A DNA stretch of 64,000 nt from assembly GCA_965219175.1 (NCBI GenBank), contig CBDCNI010000001.1, positions 1,054,001 to 1,118,000 of the forward strand, given 5' to 3'. Both the position numbers and the translations under genes were made by a program. The DNA comes from JBBPZK01 sp965219175 (lineage in GTDB: Bacteria > Actinomycetota > Rubrobacteria > Rubrobacterales > Rubrobacteraceae). Positions 25,456-33,507 of the stretch are shown here, piece by piece. Numbering within the stretch: position 1 is the first letter of the stretch; each line of letters starts with the position of its first letter. The notes under the pieces are model-generated. The model saw nothing but the letters and a program-made list of their open reading frames with translations, was not told where the DNA came from and did not search any database.

Positions 25456-25487
25456 TCCGTGTCCTCCACCGCGAGCTTACAAGGCGC

Positions 25488-26174
25488 CTACGGGGTCTTG
25501 GCGGCGGCCCTGTACCCGACGCTCGGGACGGTCTGAACTATCTCCGGCTTTGAGGGATTACGCTCGACTTTCCCCCTAAGCCTCGATATATGTACGTCTA
25601 TGTAGCGGCTCGCCAGGTAATGAGAGCCGGTAGAGACGGCCTCGGAGATTTGGGACCGCGTAAACGCCTGACCCGGACGACGGAGCAGGAGCGCGAGTAT
25701 CTTGAACTCCGTCGGCGTGAGCTCCAGCGGCTCGCCATCCCGTTTGACGGTGTAGCCGTCCGGATCCAACTCCAAAGGACCCAGCCTCAACATGCCGTCC
25801 CTGCTCTTCCCGTCTTGTCGCCCGAAACGGCGTAGGATAGCCTTGATCCTCGCCAGTAACTCTTTCGTGTCGAAGGGCTTGGTGATGTAGTCGTCAGCGC
25901 CAAGCTCCAGCCCGACTACCTTATCAACCGACTGGCCCTTCGCCGTCAGCATCACGACCGGCACGTCACTTTGCTCCCGGATCTTCTTCAACACCTCGAA
26001 CCCACTCATCCGCGGCAACATCACGTCCAGCACCACGAGATCCAAATTCTCCCGACCAACCGACCGGAGCGCCTCGACTCCATCCTCCGCCGTCGATACC
26101 CTGTATCCCTCGGAGGCGAGGACTATGGACATAACCTCCAACAAGGCTGGATCGTCATCGACCAGCAAGACCAT
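25488..26174 (-). CDS. OmpR-family response regulator, MtrA-like
   Basis: A 228-residue regulator: receiver domain (VLLVDDDPALLEVM, phosphoacceptor Asp in VVLDVMLPRMSGFEVL, Thr in VVMLTAKG, Lys in ITKPFD) and winged-helix DNA-binding domain (LELTPTEFKILALLLRRPGQ, RYIDVHISRLRGKVER). Start ATG 26174 follows GGAGTTTGGAAGAG; longer in-frame openings upstream lack similarity. It heads the four-gene minus-strand operon and is divergent from dnaK. Confidence 0.94.
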   Translation of the reverse strand: MVLLVDDDPALLEVMSIVLASEGYRVSTAEDGVEALRSVGRENLDLVVLDVMLPRMSGFEVLKKIREQSDVPVVMLTAKGQSVDKVVGLELGADDYITKPFDTKELLARIKAILRRFGRQDGKSRDGMLRLGPLELDPDGYTVKRDGEPLELTPTEFKILALLLRRPGQAFTRSQISEAVSTGSHYLASRYIDVHISRLRGKVERNPSKPEIVQTVPSVGYRAAAKTP

Positions 26175-26300
26175 CTCTTCCAAACTCCCGAAAACCCTCC
26201 CGTCTCGGACGCCCGTGTAGAACTTTATCCTATATAGGTAGTCCCCTCGAAACCAGACTATCAATTGTCGCCACAGTATACCGCGTGGCACAACCTCAGA

Positions 26301-26330
26301 CTTGAAGGTTGCACACTTAGATTTTATACT
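26301..26330 (+). promoter_or_regulatory. dnaK promoter with overlapping HAIR-like HspR operator
   Basis: TTGAAG (26302-26307) and TATACT (26325-26330) are separated by 17 bases, a good vegetative promoter. Over the -35 lies CTTGAAG-N7-ACTTAGA (26301-26321), a degenerate match to the HspR operator HAIR (CTTGAGT-N7-ACTCAAG): 5 of 7 and 4 of 7 bases. Since hspR is in the same operon, autoregulated heat-shock repression is expected. Confidence 0.6.
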
Positions 26331-26373
26331 CACAGAGGCTTAGATAATCTCGCATGTCGTAGGAGGCATCTGC

Positions 26374-28275
26374 ATGGCTAAAAGCATTGGCATAGACCTC
26401 GGGACCACGAATAGTTGCGTGGCTGTTCTCGAAGGTGGTGACCCGGTAGTAATTCCCAACTCAGAAGGTGAGCGGACGACGCCGTCGGTGGTCGCTTTCG
26501 ATAGGAAGAGCGGGGACCGGCTCGTCGGGCAGTTGGCGCGTCGTCAGGCGGTGACCAACCCGGATCGGACGATCTACTCGATCAAGCGCTTCATGGGACA
26601 GAGCTACAAGCAGGTCAAGGACGACGCCGAGCGGGTAGGCTTTGAGGTCAGCCAGGGCTCTGGCGGAGACCTGCGGGTGGATGTCGCCGACAATCAGTAT
26701 TCGCCGCCGGAGATCTCCGCGATGGTCCTACAGAAGCTGAAGAGGGACGCTGAGGACTACCTGGGCGAAGAGGTAACCGAGGCGGTCGTGACGGTTCCGG
26801 CGTACTTCGAAGACGCCCAGCGTCAGGCCACCAAAGACGCCGGTAGGATCGCCGGTCTGGACGTAAAGCGGATCATCAACGAGCCGACGGCCGCTGCGCT
26901 CGCCTACGGCCTCGATAAAGAGAACGAGCAGACGATCCTCGTCTTCGACCTCGGTGGCGGTACGTTCGACGTCTCCGTCCTGGAGCTCGGCGAGGGAGTT
27001 TTCGAGGTCAAAGCGACCAGCGGCAACAACCACCTCGGTGGCGACGACTTCGACGCGAAGATCGTCGAGTGGATGGCGCAGGAGTTCAAAAAGGCCGAGG
27101 GGATAGACCTCTCCAAGGACAGGATGGCTACCCAGAGGCTGGTGGAAGCCGCTGAGAAAGCCAAGAAAGAGCTCTCTTCGACGACCAGCACCTCTTTGAA
27201 CCTGCCGTTTATCACGGCGGACCAGAACGGCCCGAAGCACATGGACCTGACCCTGAGCCGGGCGAAGTTCAACGACCTGACGGCGGACCTCGTCGAGGCA
27301 ACGGCCGGCCCGGTGCGCCGGGCGATGGAGGACTCCGGGTTGCAGAGCGGCCAGGTGGATCAGGTGATACTCGTCGGCGGCTCGACCCGCATACCGGCGG
27401 TCCAGGACAAGGTCAAGGAGTTGACGGGCAAGGAGCCTCATAGGGGCATCAACCCGGACGAGGTCGTAGCCGTCGGCGCGGCCATCCAGGCCGGGGTTCT
27501 CGCCGGTGAGGTCAAGGACGTGCTGCTGCTCGACGTTACGCCACTTTCGCTCGGCATCGAGACAAAGGGCGGCGTGATGACCAAGCTGATCGAACGAAAC
27601 ACCACTATACCTACACGTAAGGCTGAGACTTTCACGACGGCTGACGACAACCAGAACTCGGTCGAGATCAAGGTGTATCAGGGCGAGCGTGAGATAGCGG
27701 CGTACAACAAGTTGATCGGCAACTTCCAACTCGTCGGCATCCCGCCGGCGCCGCGAGGGGTTCCTCAGGTCGAGGTCAGCTTCGACATCGACGCAAACGG
27801 CATCGTGAACGTCGGGGCGAAGGACCTCGGGACCGGCAAGGAGCAGCGGATCACGATAACCGCCTCCAGCGGGCTCTCGGACCAGGAGATCGAGCAGATG
27901 GTCCGTGACGCGGAGTCTCACACCGAGGACGACCAACGCCGCCGCGAAGAGGCCGAGGTCCGAAACAACGCCGACAACCTGGTCTACTCGATAGAGCGCT
28001 CCTTGAAGGACGTGGACGGCAAAGTCGACGTCGCCACCAAGAACGAGGTCGAGGAGGCTATCAGGGAGACCAGGGAAGCCCTCGCCGGGGATGACGTGGA
28101 GGAGATCAAGAGCAAGCAGGAATCGTTGGTAACGGCATCCCACAAGCTCTCCGAGGTCCTCTACCAGCAGGCCGCGCAGCAGCAAGAGGCGAGCGCCGAG
28201 GGCGCCGGAGACCCCGATGATCTGGTAGAGGACGCCGAGGTTATCGACGAAGAGGACGAGGAGAACACGAAATAG
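26374..28275 (+). CDS. dnaK: Chaperone DnaK (Hsp70)
   Basis: A 633-residue Hsp70. MAKSIGIDLGTTNSCVAVLE opens the ATPase domain, with IINEPTAAALAYGLDK, VFDLGGGTFDVSVLE and VGGSTRIPAVQDKV following; the substrate domain (DVTPLSLGIETKGGVMTKLI) and helical lid end in a Glu/Asp-rich EEVIDEEDEENTK-like tail. AGGAGG precedes the ATG by 7 bases. It is the first gene of dnaK-grpE-dnaJ-hspR, controlled by the HAIR-like promoter and separated from grpE by a strong hairpin. Confidence 0.98.
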   Translation: MAKSIGIDLGTTNSCVAVLEGGDPVVIPNSEGERTTPSVVAFDRKSGDRLVGQLARRQAVTNPDRTIYSIKRFMGQSYKQVKDDAERVGFEVSQGSGGDLRVDVADNQYSPPEISAMVLQKLKRDAEDYLGEEVTEAVVTVPAYFEDAQRQATKDAGRIAGLDVKRIINEPTAAALAYGLDKENEQTILVFDLGGGTFDVSVLELGEGVFEVKATSGNNHLGGDDFDAKIVEWMAQEFKKAEGIDLSKDRMATQRLVEAAEKAKKELSSTTSTSLNLPFITADQNGPKHMDLTLSRAKFNDLTADLVEATAGPVRRAMEDSGLQSGQVDQVILVGGSTRIPAVQDKVKELTGKEPHRGINPDEVVAVGAAIQAGVLAGEVKDVLLLDVTPLSLGIETKGGVMTKLIERNTTIPTRKAETFTTADDNQNSVEIKVYQGEREIAAYNKLIGNFQLVGIPPAPRGVPQVEVSFDIDANGIVNVGAKDLGTGKEQRITITASSGLSDQEIEQMVRDAESHTEDDQRRREEAEVRNNADNLVYSIERSLKDVDGKVDVATKNEVEEAIRETREALAGDDVEEIKSKQESLVTASHKLSEVLYQQAAQQQEASAEGAGDPDDLVEDAEVIDEEDEENTK

Positions 28276-28290
28276 AGAAGTTCTCCCGAC

Positions 28291-28335
28291 GGAAGATAGA
28301 GGGTCGGTGAGAGGTTTTCCGGCCCTCTATCTTCC
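28291..28335 (+). promoter_or_regulatory. Strong intercistronic hairpin between dnaK and grpE
   Basis: GGAAGATAGAGGG (28291-28303) pairs perfectly with CCCTCTATCTTCC (28323-28335), 13 base pairs, with further CGG/CCG pairing inside. No U-run follows, so it is more likely an mRNA processing or stability element (or partial attenuator) that keeps DnaK above GrpE and DnaJ. Confidence 0.65.
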
Positions 28336-28363
28336 AGCCTCACTTACAGGAGGGAATCAGGTT

Positions 28364-29053
28364 TTGAGTAGCGAAGAGCAGAACCGCGAGCCGGACCCAC
28401 GGGCTCAGGACGGCGAAGAGGAACAGAACGGGCAAGAAGAGGTACGAGAGCCTATGGAACCTGTAGAAGAGGCCCAGGGTTCTCCGATGGACCTCGACGC
28501 CCTCGCCGACCCCGCCTTCCGAGATGGTTTCGACGAGGACACGGAGCAAGCGTCCGAGTCTGAAGCACCTTCCGGGGGAAACCCTGAGACGGCGGAGCGG
28601 GAAATACAACTCCTTAAGGAAGAATTGGAGGCCGTCGAGGGGGAGCGGGACGAATACCTCGATGCTCTGCGGCGCGCCAGGGCCGAGTTCGAGAACTTTA
28701 GGAAGCGCCAGGAGCGGGAAAGAGCGCGCCTGCTAGATCTCGCCTCCGAAAAACTGGTTGCCGAGTTGCTCCCCGTCCTTGACAATCTCGAACGCGCCCT
28801 CGAAGCCGGCGGAGATATCCGCGGCGGGGTCCAGGCGACCCGTGACCAGCTCGCCGGATTGCTCGAAAACGAAGGACTCACGCTCGTCTCCTCTGACGGG
28901 GAACACTTTGACCCGAACGTACACGAAGCCGTCATGGGGCAACCCTCCGAAGAGCACGAAGAAGGCACCATCGTCCAGACTTTCCAGCGCGGATACATGC
29001 TCAACGGCAAGCTGATACGGGCCGCCAAGGTTATAGTTGCACAACAGGGTTAG
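28364..29053 (+). CDS. grpE: Nucleotide exchange factor GrpE
   Basis: A 229-residue GrpE that releases ADP from DnaK. An acidic disordered N-terminus leads into a long coiled coil (EREIQLLKEELEAVEGERDE) and the conserved ARAEFENFRKRQERE, LLPVLDNLERAL and the C-terminal beta domain with FDPNVHEAVMG and GYMLNGKLIRAAKVIV. TTG 28364 is taken as start, 10 bases after GGAGG; a GTT codon lies 7 bases after it. dnaJ begins 2 bases after the stop. Confidence 0.95.
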   Translation: MSSEEQNREPDPRAQDGEEEQNGQEEVREPMEPVEEAQGSPMDLDALADPAFRDGFDEDTEQASESEAPSGGNPETAEREIQLLKEELEAVEGERDEYLDALRRARAEFENFRKRQERERARLLDLASEKLVAELLPVLDNLERALEAGGDIRGGVQATRDQLAGLLENEGLTLVSSDGEHFDPNVHEAVMGQPSEEHEEGTIVQTFQRGYMLNGKLIRAAKVIVAQQG

Positions 29054-29055
29054 GT

Positions 29056-30150
29056 ATGGAGACCAAAGACCTCTATAAAATCCTCGAAGTATCTAAGGGA
29101 GCCTCGCGAGAGGAGATCCGCCGTTCCTACCGCAGGCTGGCACGCAAATACCACCCGGACGCGAACCCCGGCGACACGAAAACAGAAGAGCGCTTCAAAG
29201 AGATACAGCACGCCTACGAAACCCTCTCCAACCCGGAGCGCAGGCGAGAATACGATGAAGGCCCCCGCACTTTCTTTGGGGGCAACCAACAAGCTCCCGG
29301 CAGATCCGGAGGCGGAGATTTCTCGGACCTCTCAGACCTCTTCGGCGGTTTCGGAGACATCTTCGGCCGCTCACCGAGGGCTGCCACCGCCCTCCGTGGA
29401 GAGGATGTAACTATAAACGTGAACTTGAAGTTTAGAGATGCGTTGAACGGGGTTACGATGCGGGTCAAGGCGCCGGTCGAGGAGTCTTGTGGAGAGTGTC
29501 TGGGGACGGGTGCTGCGGCTGGGACGGCGCCGCGGACGTGTCCGGATTGTGGAGGGAAGGGTACGAGGAGTCGGGATCAGGGGTTCTTCGCATTTTCGGA
29601 ACCTTGTCCCAAGTGTGGAGGGAAGGGAACTGTTATAGAGAGGCCGTGCGCGCGCTGCGCGGGTAACGGCAGGTTGGGCGGGGTTCGTCAGATCACGGTG
29701 AGGATACCCGCCGGGGCGAAAGACGGTATGAAGGTGCGGGTTCCCGGACGCGGGAGTGACGGGGAGCGTGGCGGTTCGGCGGGGGACCTATTCGTGGTTA
29801 CGCGGGTGGAGGAACATCCGGTCTTCAAGCGTCGGGGCGACGACTTCGTAGTAGATGTTCCGATCAGCTTCGTGGAGGCGGCTCTCGGGGCGGAGATCAG
29901 CGTCCCAAGACCCGATGGAAAGATGGTGAAATTGCGCTTGCCCGCCGGTACGCGTGAAGGCAGGCAGTTCAGGGTGGGCGGCGCTGGATCCACCCGTCCG
30001 AAAGACGGTAGCAAGGGGGATCTCATCGTGCGGGTGACGCTCGTCGTGCCGGGCAAGCTCAACCGGCGCGAGCGTGAGATACTCGAGGCGCTCGCCGAGG
30101 AGAGGGACGAGGACGTGCGCGAGGACCTATTCCGGAGGGCGCAGGCGTGA
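29056..30150 (+). CDS. dnaJ: Co-chaperone DnaJ (Hsp40)
   Basis: A 364-residue type I DnaJ: J-domain (DLYKILEVSKGASREEIRRS, HPD in RKYHPDANPG), a short Gly/Phe region (DLFGGFGDIFG), four zinc-finger repeats (CGECLGTG, CPDCGGKG, CPKCGGKG, CARCAGNG) and the C-terminal peptide-binding domain. It stimulates DnaK ATP hydrolysis and presents substrates. Start is 2 bases after grpE; hspR follows after 31 bases. Confidence 0.97.
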   Translation: METKDLYKILEVSKGASREEIRRSYRRLARKYHPDANPGDTKTEERFKEIQHAYETLSNPERRREYDEGPRTFFGGNQQAPGRSGGGDFSDLSDLFGGFGDIFGRSPRAATALRGEDVTINVNLKFRDALNGVTMRVKAPVEESCGECLGTGAAAGTAPRTCPDCGGKGTRSRDQGFFAFSEPCPKCGGKGTVIERPCARCAGNGRLGGVRQITVRIPAGAKDGMKVRVPGRGSDGERGGSAGDLFVVTRVEEHPVFKRRGDDFVVDVPISFVEAALGAEISVPRPDGKMVKLRLPAGTREGRQFRVGGAGSTRPKDGSKGDLIVRVTLVVPGKLNRREREILEALAEERDEDVREDLFRRAQA

Positions 30151-30181
30151 GAAGTTCGCGCGGGCGGGACTGGAGAGACAG

Positions 30182-30580
30182 ATGATGAAAAGCATGCGGA
30201 AACGTCCGGTGTACATGATCGGGATAGCAGCCGAGTTGATCGGCCTTCACCCTCAGACGCTTCGGATGTATGAGCATAAGGGCTTGCTCCGTCCCCGGAA
30301 GAGCATAAAAAACACACGCCTATACTCCCAGGAAGACATAGAACTCGGACGGTACATCCAGAAGCTTACCCAGGAGATGGGGATGAACCTCGCCGGGGTC
30401 AAGAAAGTCCTGGATCAAGACAAGCGGATCGAACGCCTCGAAGCCGATAACCTCAGGCTTAGAAGAGAACTGGAGAAGCTCGAATTGGAGCACAAGAAAG
30501 CTGTACAAGAAGTGCACCGCAGCTACAAGCGAGAGATAGTCCTCTTGCCGCGGGCAGAGATCTCCCGGAGAGGATTCTAA
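30182..30580 (+). CDS. hspR: Heat-shock repressor HspR (MerR family)
   Basis: A 132-residue MerR-type repressor: helix-turn-helix PVYMIGIAAELIGLHPQTLR, wing YEHKGLLRPRKSIKNTRLYS, then a dimerisation coiled coil (KRIERLEADNLRLRRELEKL). It is expected to bind HAIR sites together with DnaK and repress this operon. ATG 30182 follows GGAGAGACAG; a second ATG is next to it at 30185. The TAA overlaps the next ATG by 1 base. Confidence 0.93.
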   Translation: MMKSMRKRPVYMIGIAAELIGLHPQTLRMYEHKGLLRPRKSIKNTRLYSQEDIELGRYIQKLTQEMGMNLAGVKKVLDQDKRIERLEADNLRLRRELEKLELEHKKAVQEVHRSYKREIVLLPRAEISRRGF

Positions 30581-31056
30581 TGTCAGAGCAGATGCACTGC
30601 TACCGTCACCCGAAGCGTGAAACCCGCGTCTCGTGCGCCACTTGCGGGCGTCCGATCTGCACGGAGTGCATGGTTTCGACGGATGTTGGCATAAAATGTC
30701 CCGACGATGCCCGGCTGCCCCGCGGAGCCCGTGCGGGAGTCATGAAAACAAACCAGATCGTCAAGACTGTCCTGGCCGGCATCGGGGTCGCAATAGTCGG
30801 CATCCCGGTCGCCTACCTCATCCTGAGGCTCGGCATCGGCCGCATCATACTCTCCGCCCTGGCCGGTTACGGAGCCGGAACGCTTATACACCGGGTCGGA
30901 GGCCGAAACGGTGGACCACTGGTGATGATAGTCTCCGGAGCAGCCGTTCTCCTGGCATACTCACCGTTTCTGGTAAGGAGCTTTTCAAACGGAAACTACT
31001 TCATCGTCCTTCCTGCTCTGGTATCCATAGGCTTCGCTGTCTACAACAGCCGCTAG
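30580..31056 (+). CDS. B-box zinc-finger membrane protein
   Basis: A 158-residue protein. The N-terminal 45 residues hold a B-box-type zinc site (CYRHPKRETRVSCATCGRPI then CTECM and KCPDD). Three or four membrane segments follow (about residues 62-85, 88-105, 112-130, 135-152). It is coupled to hspR by a 1-base overlap, so it is probably heat-inducible. Similar small B-box membrane proteins occur beside rhomboid or cyclophilin genes in actinobacteria; the function is unknown. Confidence 0.78.
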   Translation: MSEQMHCYRHPKRETRVSCATCGRPICTECMVSTDVGIKCPDDARLPRGARAGVMKTNQIVKTVLAGIGVAIVGIPVAYLILRLGIGRIILSALAGYGAGTLIHRVGGRNGGPLVMIVSGAAVLLAYSPFLVRSFSNGNYFIVLPALVSIGFAVYNSR

Positions 31057-31282
31057 AAAAAGATACGCCTTCTCGCGATTCCGGGCTGGACTTGCCCGCG
31101 CTCCAACCGCTATGTTTTTATGCTGGCTCTTTTCCGAGTTGAAAACCGGTGGAGCCTCGTCCTTAGACTCGAAAATGAGGGATATTTCGGTGCCAAGCTA
31201 TACTTTTGAGTTAGGGTATACCTGAAGTTTAGATACACGTGGAGAAATTAGGCTCGAAAACGCTAGCGGAGCGAGGAGAGTC

Positions 31283-31831
31283 GTGCTAGGGTGGTTAGGT
31301 ATGAGAGGAGACAAGGAATACATAATTGGGGTAGTGGAGGAGTTGGAAGCTGCTATTCGGGACGCTTCCGGTGTGCCGATGCGCAGGGGGAAGGTCCTTC
31401 TCGACCGCTCCGACGTACTCGTGCTGCTCGAAGAGTTCAGAGAAGCATTGCCCGCCGAACTCACGGAGGCTGAGAAGATCCGTGGGGAGTGCGACGCAAT
31501 AATCGAGGAAGCGAAGGAAGAGGCTGGACGCATCACGGGCCGTGCCGGAGAGAGGGCGGAAGCCAGGGCCTGGGACTCTGAGACCTGTAGAGAGGCGCAC
31601 GGCCAGTCAGCGGCGATCGTGGAGCGGGCGGAGCGCTATGCCGGAGAGGTTTCCGGGGGGGCCGAGCGCTACCGGGAGCGTATTATGGGAGAGCTTGAAG
31701 GCTGGTTCAAAGAGACCCTCGGTTCTATCGGAGAATCGCGCGAAGAGTTGAACAGCGCTTCTCCCCGGCGGTTGTCGGTCCAAGAACGCGAGGAAGAGGA
31801 TGGGCGTGGCTGGCAGGCCAATACGGCCTAG
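31283..31831 (+). CDS. Coiled-coil protein, DivIVA/ATP-synthase-B-like
   Basis: A 182-residue charged protein. IIGVVEELEAAIRDASGVPM then GKVLLDRSDVLVLLEEFREA and a long helical region with Glu/Ala/Arg-rich heptads resemble actinobacterial DivIVA-like coiled-coil proteins. The GTG start follows GAGGAG at 4 bases; an ATG at 31301 is an alternative. No membrane segment. It stands alone, convergent with the next minus-strand gene. Confidence 0.65.
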   Translation: MLGWLGMRGDKEYIIGVVEELEAAIRDASGVPMRRGKVLLDRSDVLVLLEEFREALPAELTEAEKIRGECDAIIEEAKEEAGRITGRAGERAEARAWDSETCREAHGQSAAIVERAERYAGEVSGGAERYRERIMGELEGWFKETLGSIGESREELNSASPRRLSVQEREEEDGRGWQANTA

Positions 31832-31870
31832 TACGACCGCGCTCCGCAACTCCGTAGGCGGCGGGGGAAC

Positions 31871-32632
31871 TTAGTTGTTCGGGAAGTCTTCTTTATGCGG
31901 CAGGGTTTCGCCCAGCGCGTCGAGCCGGAAGTTTATCTCGTCCAGCGACGAGTTTAGGACGGAAGCTTCGGCGCTTGCCGCTGTGGCATCCGAGATGGAG
32001 ATTCGTATGACGCGCGCACGCAGTTCCTGAAACTGTTCGATGGTGCGTGAGATCTCTATATCCGCTGCCCGCACTTCTGCTTCCAACTCGCTGGAGACCT
32101 TCGCCAGGTCAGCCGAAGGGTCCTTGTGCCGGTTGTTTATCTCTTGAATTTCGGAGGCTGCTTCTTCTCTACGGCGGGCGACATCGACTAGTCGGTCTGC
32201 GGCGGAGTGGATCTTGGGTGTAGCGTCCTCAAGAACGGTTTGGGTTACGTCGTCGGTCTGCTCCAGGGCCGAAGTTACTTTTCTGTAGGCGACGAGAGCC
32301 TCTTCGACCTTCTGACGAGTCTCCCCGCGAGGGAGCCAGCGGGCGCGGCGTTCCGGTGGGATCTCTTGATTTCCTTCGTTCCTGGAACTGCTGAGTGCCG
32401 GCCCCTTTTCCAGGACGCGATTTTGAAAGACCGGGTCGCGGGAAGCGAGGGCGACGAGCGTCACGTAGGTTACGATGGTGAGGGGGAGGAGGATCCACCA
32501 CAACGGCAAGGTTAGCGAGACGCCGACTCCCAGGATGAGCGTCATGAGGTTGATGGGGCGTAAGGCGGCTGCTCGCGTTACGCGGCTGGAATCTTCGGCC
32601 GGAAGTGATTCTCGTCTCTCAGGCTCTCGCAT
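31871..32632 (-). CDS. Membrane protein with coiled-coil cytoplasmic domain
   Basis: A 253-residue protein: two adjacent membrane segments (INLMTLILGVGVSLTLPL and WWILLPLTIVTYVTLVALA, about residues 27-65) then a long helical domain with coiled-coil character (ADRLVDVARRREEAASEIQE). ATG overlaps the end of the SAM-hydrolase gene by 14 bases, so the two are co-transcribed. No family recognised. Confidence 0.68.
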   Translation of the reverse strand: MREPERRESLPAEDSSRVTRAAALRPINLMTLILGVGVSLTLPLWWILLPLTIVTYVTLVALASRDPVFQNRVLEKGPALSSSRNEGNQEIPPERRARWLPRGETRQKVEEALVAYRKVTSALEQTDDVTQTVLEDATPKIHSAADRLVDVARRREEAASEIQEINNRHKDPSADLAKVSSELEAEVRAADIEISRTIEQFQELRARVIRISISDATAASAEASVLNSSLDEINFRLDALGETLPHKEDFPNN

Positions 32633-33446
32633 CCGGCTCGCTTTCCAGGGTTTTTAGTCGCACGCGTTCCCCCAGCTTCAGGGCGAGGGCGTGTGAGGCG
32701 TTGCCCTTGTTTATCGAGAGACTCAGGCGCCAGTGAGAATCAGGGACGAGGATGAGCTCCCCGGCTTTCGCAGCCCCGAAGGTCTCCAGATACCGGACGC
32801 TCATGTCTCCTTCTCCGGTATCTATATTCAAGGTCGTGCCGTACCGGAGGCCTGCGTCTTCTTCCAGTATGGAGAGCCGGGCGTTGCCGTAGCGGTCGAT
32901 AGATATTATGTGGGCCGCGCGGGTTCCGACCGGCTGGTCGTCATCCCCCTCGAAGATGCGCGGGCGTTCCAGATCTAAGGCGTTCACTGAATTCCCGAGG
33001 TCCGAGATATCCACCCCGGCTGCAAGATGCGCCGCAGCCGGCGAGAAGATGTCCCGGCCGTGGAAGGTGCTCGAGATGGGATGCGCGTGGTAGCGGTCGT
33101 TGGTCAGAGCCACTGCTTTCGAGACGCCGCCCAAGGAGTCGGCCGCTGGGATGAGCAACCCGTTGTCCGGACCGACCATGAGCGCACCGTTTTGGGTGGA
33201 GAGCGCGAGGCTGCGGCGGTCCGTGCCGACGCCGGGGTCCACGACGGCGAGGTAGACAGTATCCGGGGGCATGTATCGGGTGGCGTTTTGGAGGATCTCC
33301 GCGCCCGTTTCGATCTCGAAGCCCGGCACCTCGTGGGTGAGGTCCAGGACCTGTACTCCAGGCGCCACCTTCGCCATGACACCCTTGCACGAGCCGACAA
33401 AATCGTCGGCCAGCCCGAAATCGGAGAGAAAGCAGATCGGCCTCAT
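32619..33446 (-). CDS. SAM hydroxide adenosyltransferase (DUF62/chlorinase-fluorinase family)
   Basis: A 275-residue protein that by family converts S-adenosylmethionine plus water to adenosine and methionine. Family motifs: FLSDFGLADDFVGSCKGVM near the start, HEVPGFEIETGAEIL, LAVVDPGVGTDRRSLAL and VGPDNGLLIPAA, and a C-terminal domain with ISIDRYGNARLSI. ATG 33446 is chosen because TATACT sits exactly 6 bases upstream (leaderless geometry) and similarity starts at RPICFLSDFG. Confidence 0.88.
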   Translation of the reverse strand: MRPICFLSDFGLADDFVGSCKGVMAKVAPGVQVLDLTHEVPGFEIETGAEILQNATRYMPPDTVYLAVVDPGVGTDRRSLALSTQNGALMVGPDNGLLIPAADSLGGVSKAVALTNDRYHAHPISSTFHGRDIFSPAAAHLAAGVDISDLGNSVNALDLERPRIFEGDDDQPVGTRAAHIISIDRYGNARLSILEEDAGLRYGTTLNIDTGEGDMSVRYLETFGAAKAGELILVPDSHWRLSLSINKGNASHALALKLGERVRLKTLESEPDARA

Positions 33447-33452
33447 GACCTT

Positions 33453-33458
33453 AGTATA
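33453..33458 (-). promoter_or_regulatory. -10 box positioned for a leaderless SAM-hydrolase transcript
   Basis: On the minus strand TATACT is followed by 6 bases (AAGGTC) and then ATG 33446, the same geometry as at 19119. AAGG is too near the ATG to act as a good ribosome-binding site. Confidence 0.55.
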
Positions 33459-33507
33459 AAACGCCTTACGGGCAAGGGCTTGAGTCGAACACGCGTCCTC
33501 GCAGCTT

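Noticed and set aside
26728..28185. Long 485-codon open frame on the minus strand opposite dnaK
   Set aside because: It is a shadow of dnaK: no family similarity, and dnaK is unmistakable; GC-rich third positions create such open frames.
29480..29680. Short spaced repeats in dnaJ that could be mistaken for a CRISPR-like array
   Set aside because: They are the four CxxCxGxG zinc-finger repeats of DnaJ.
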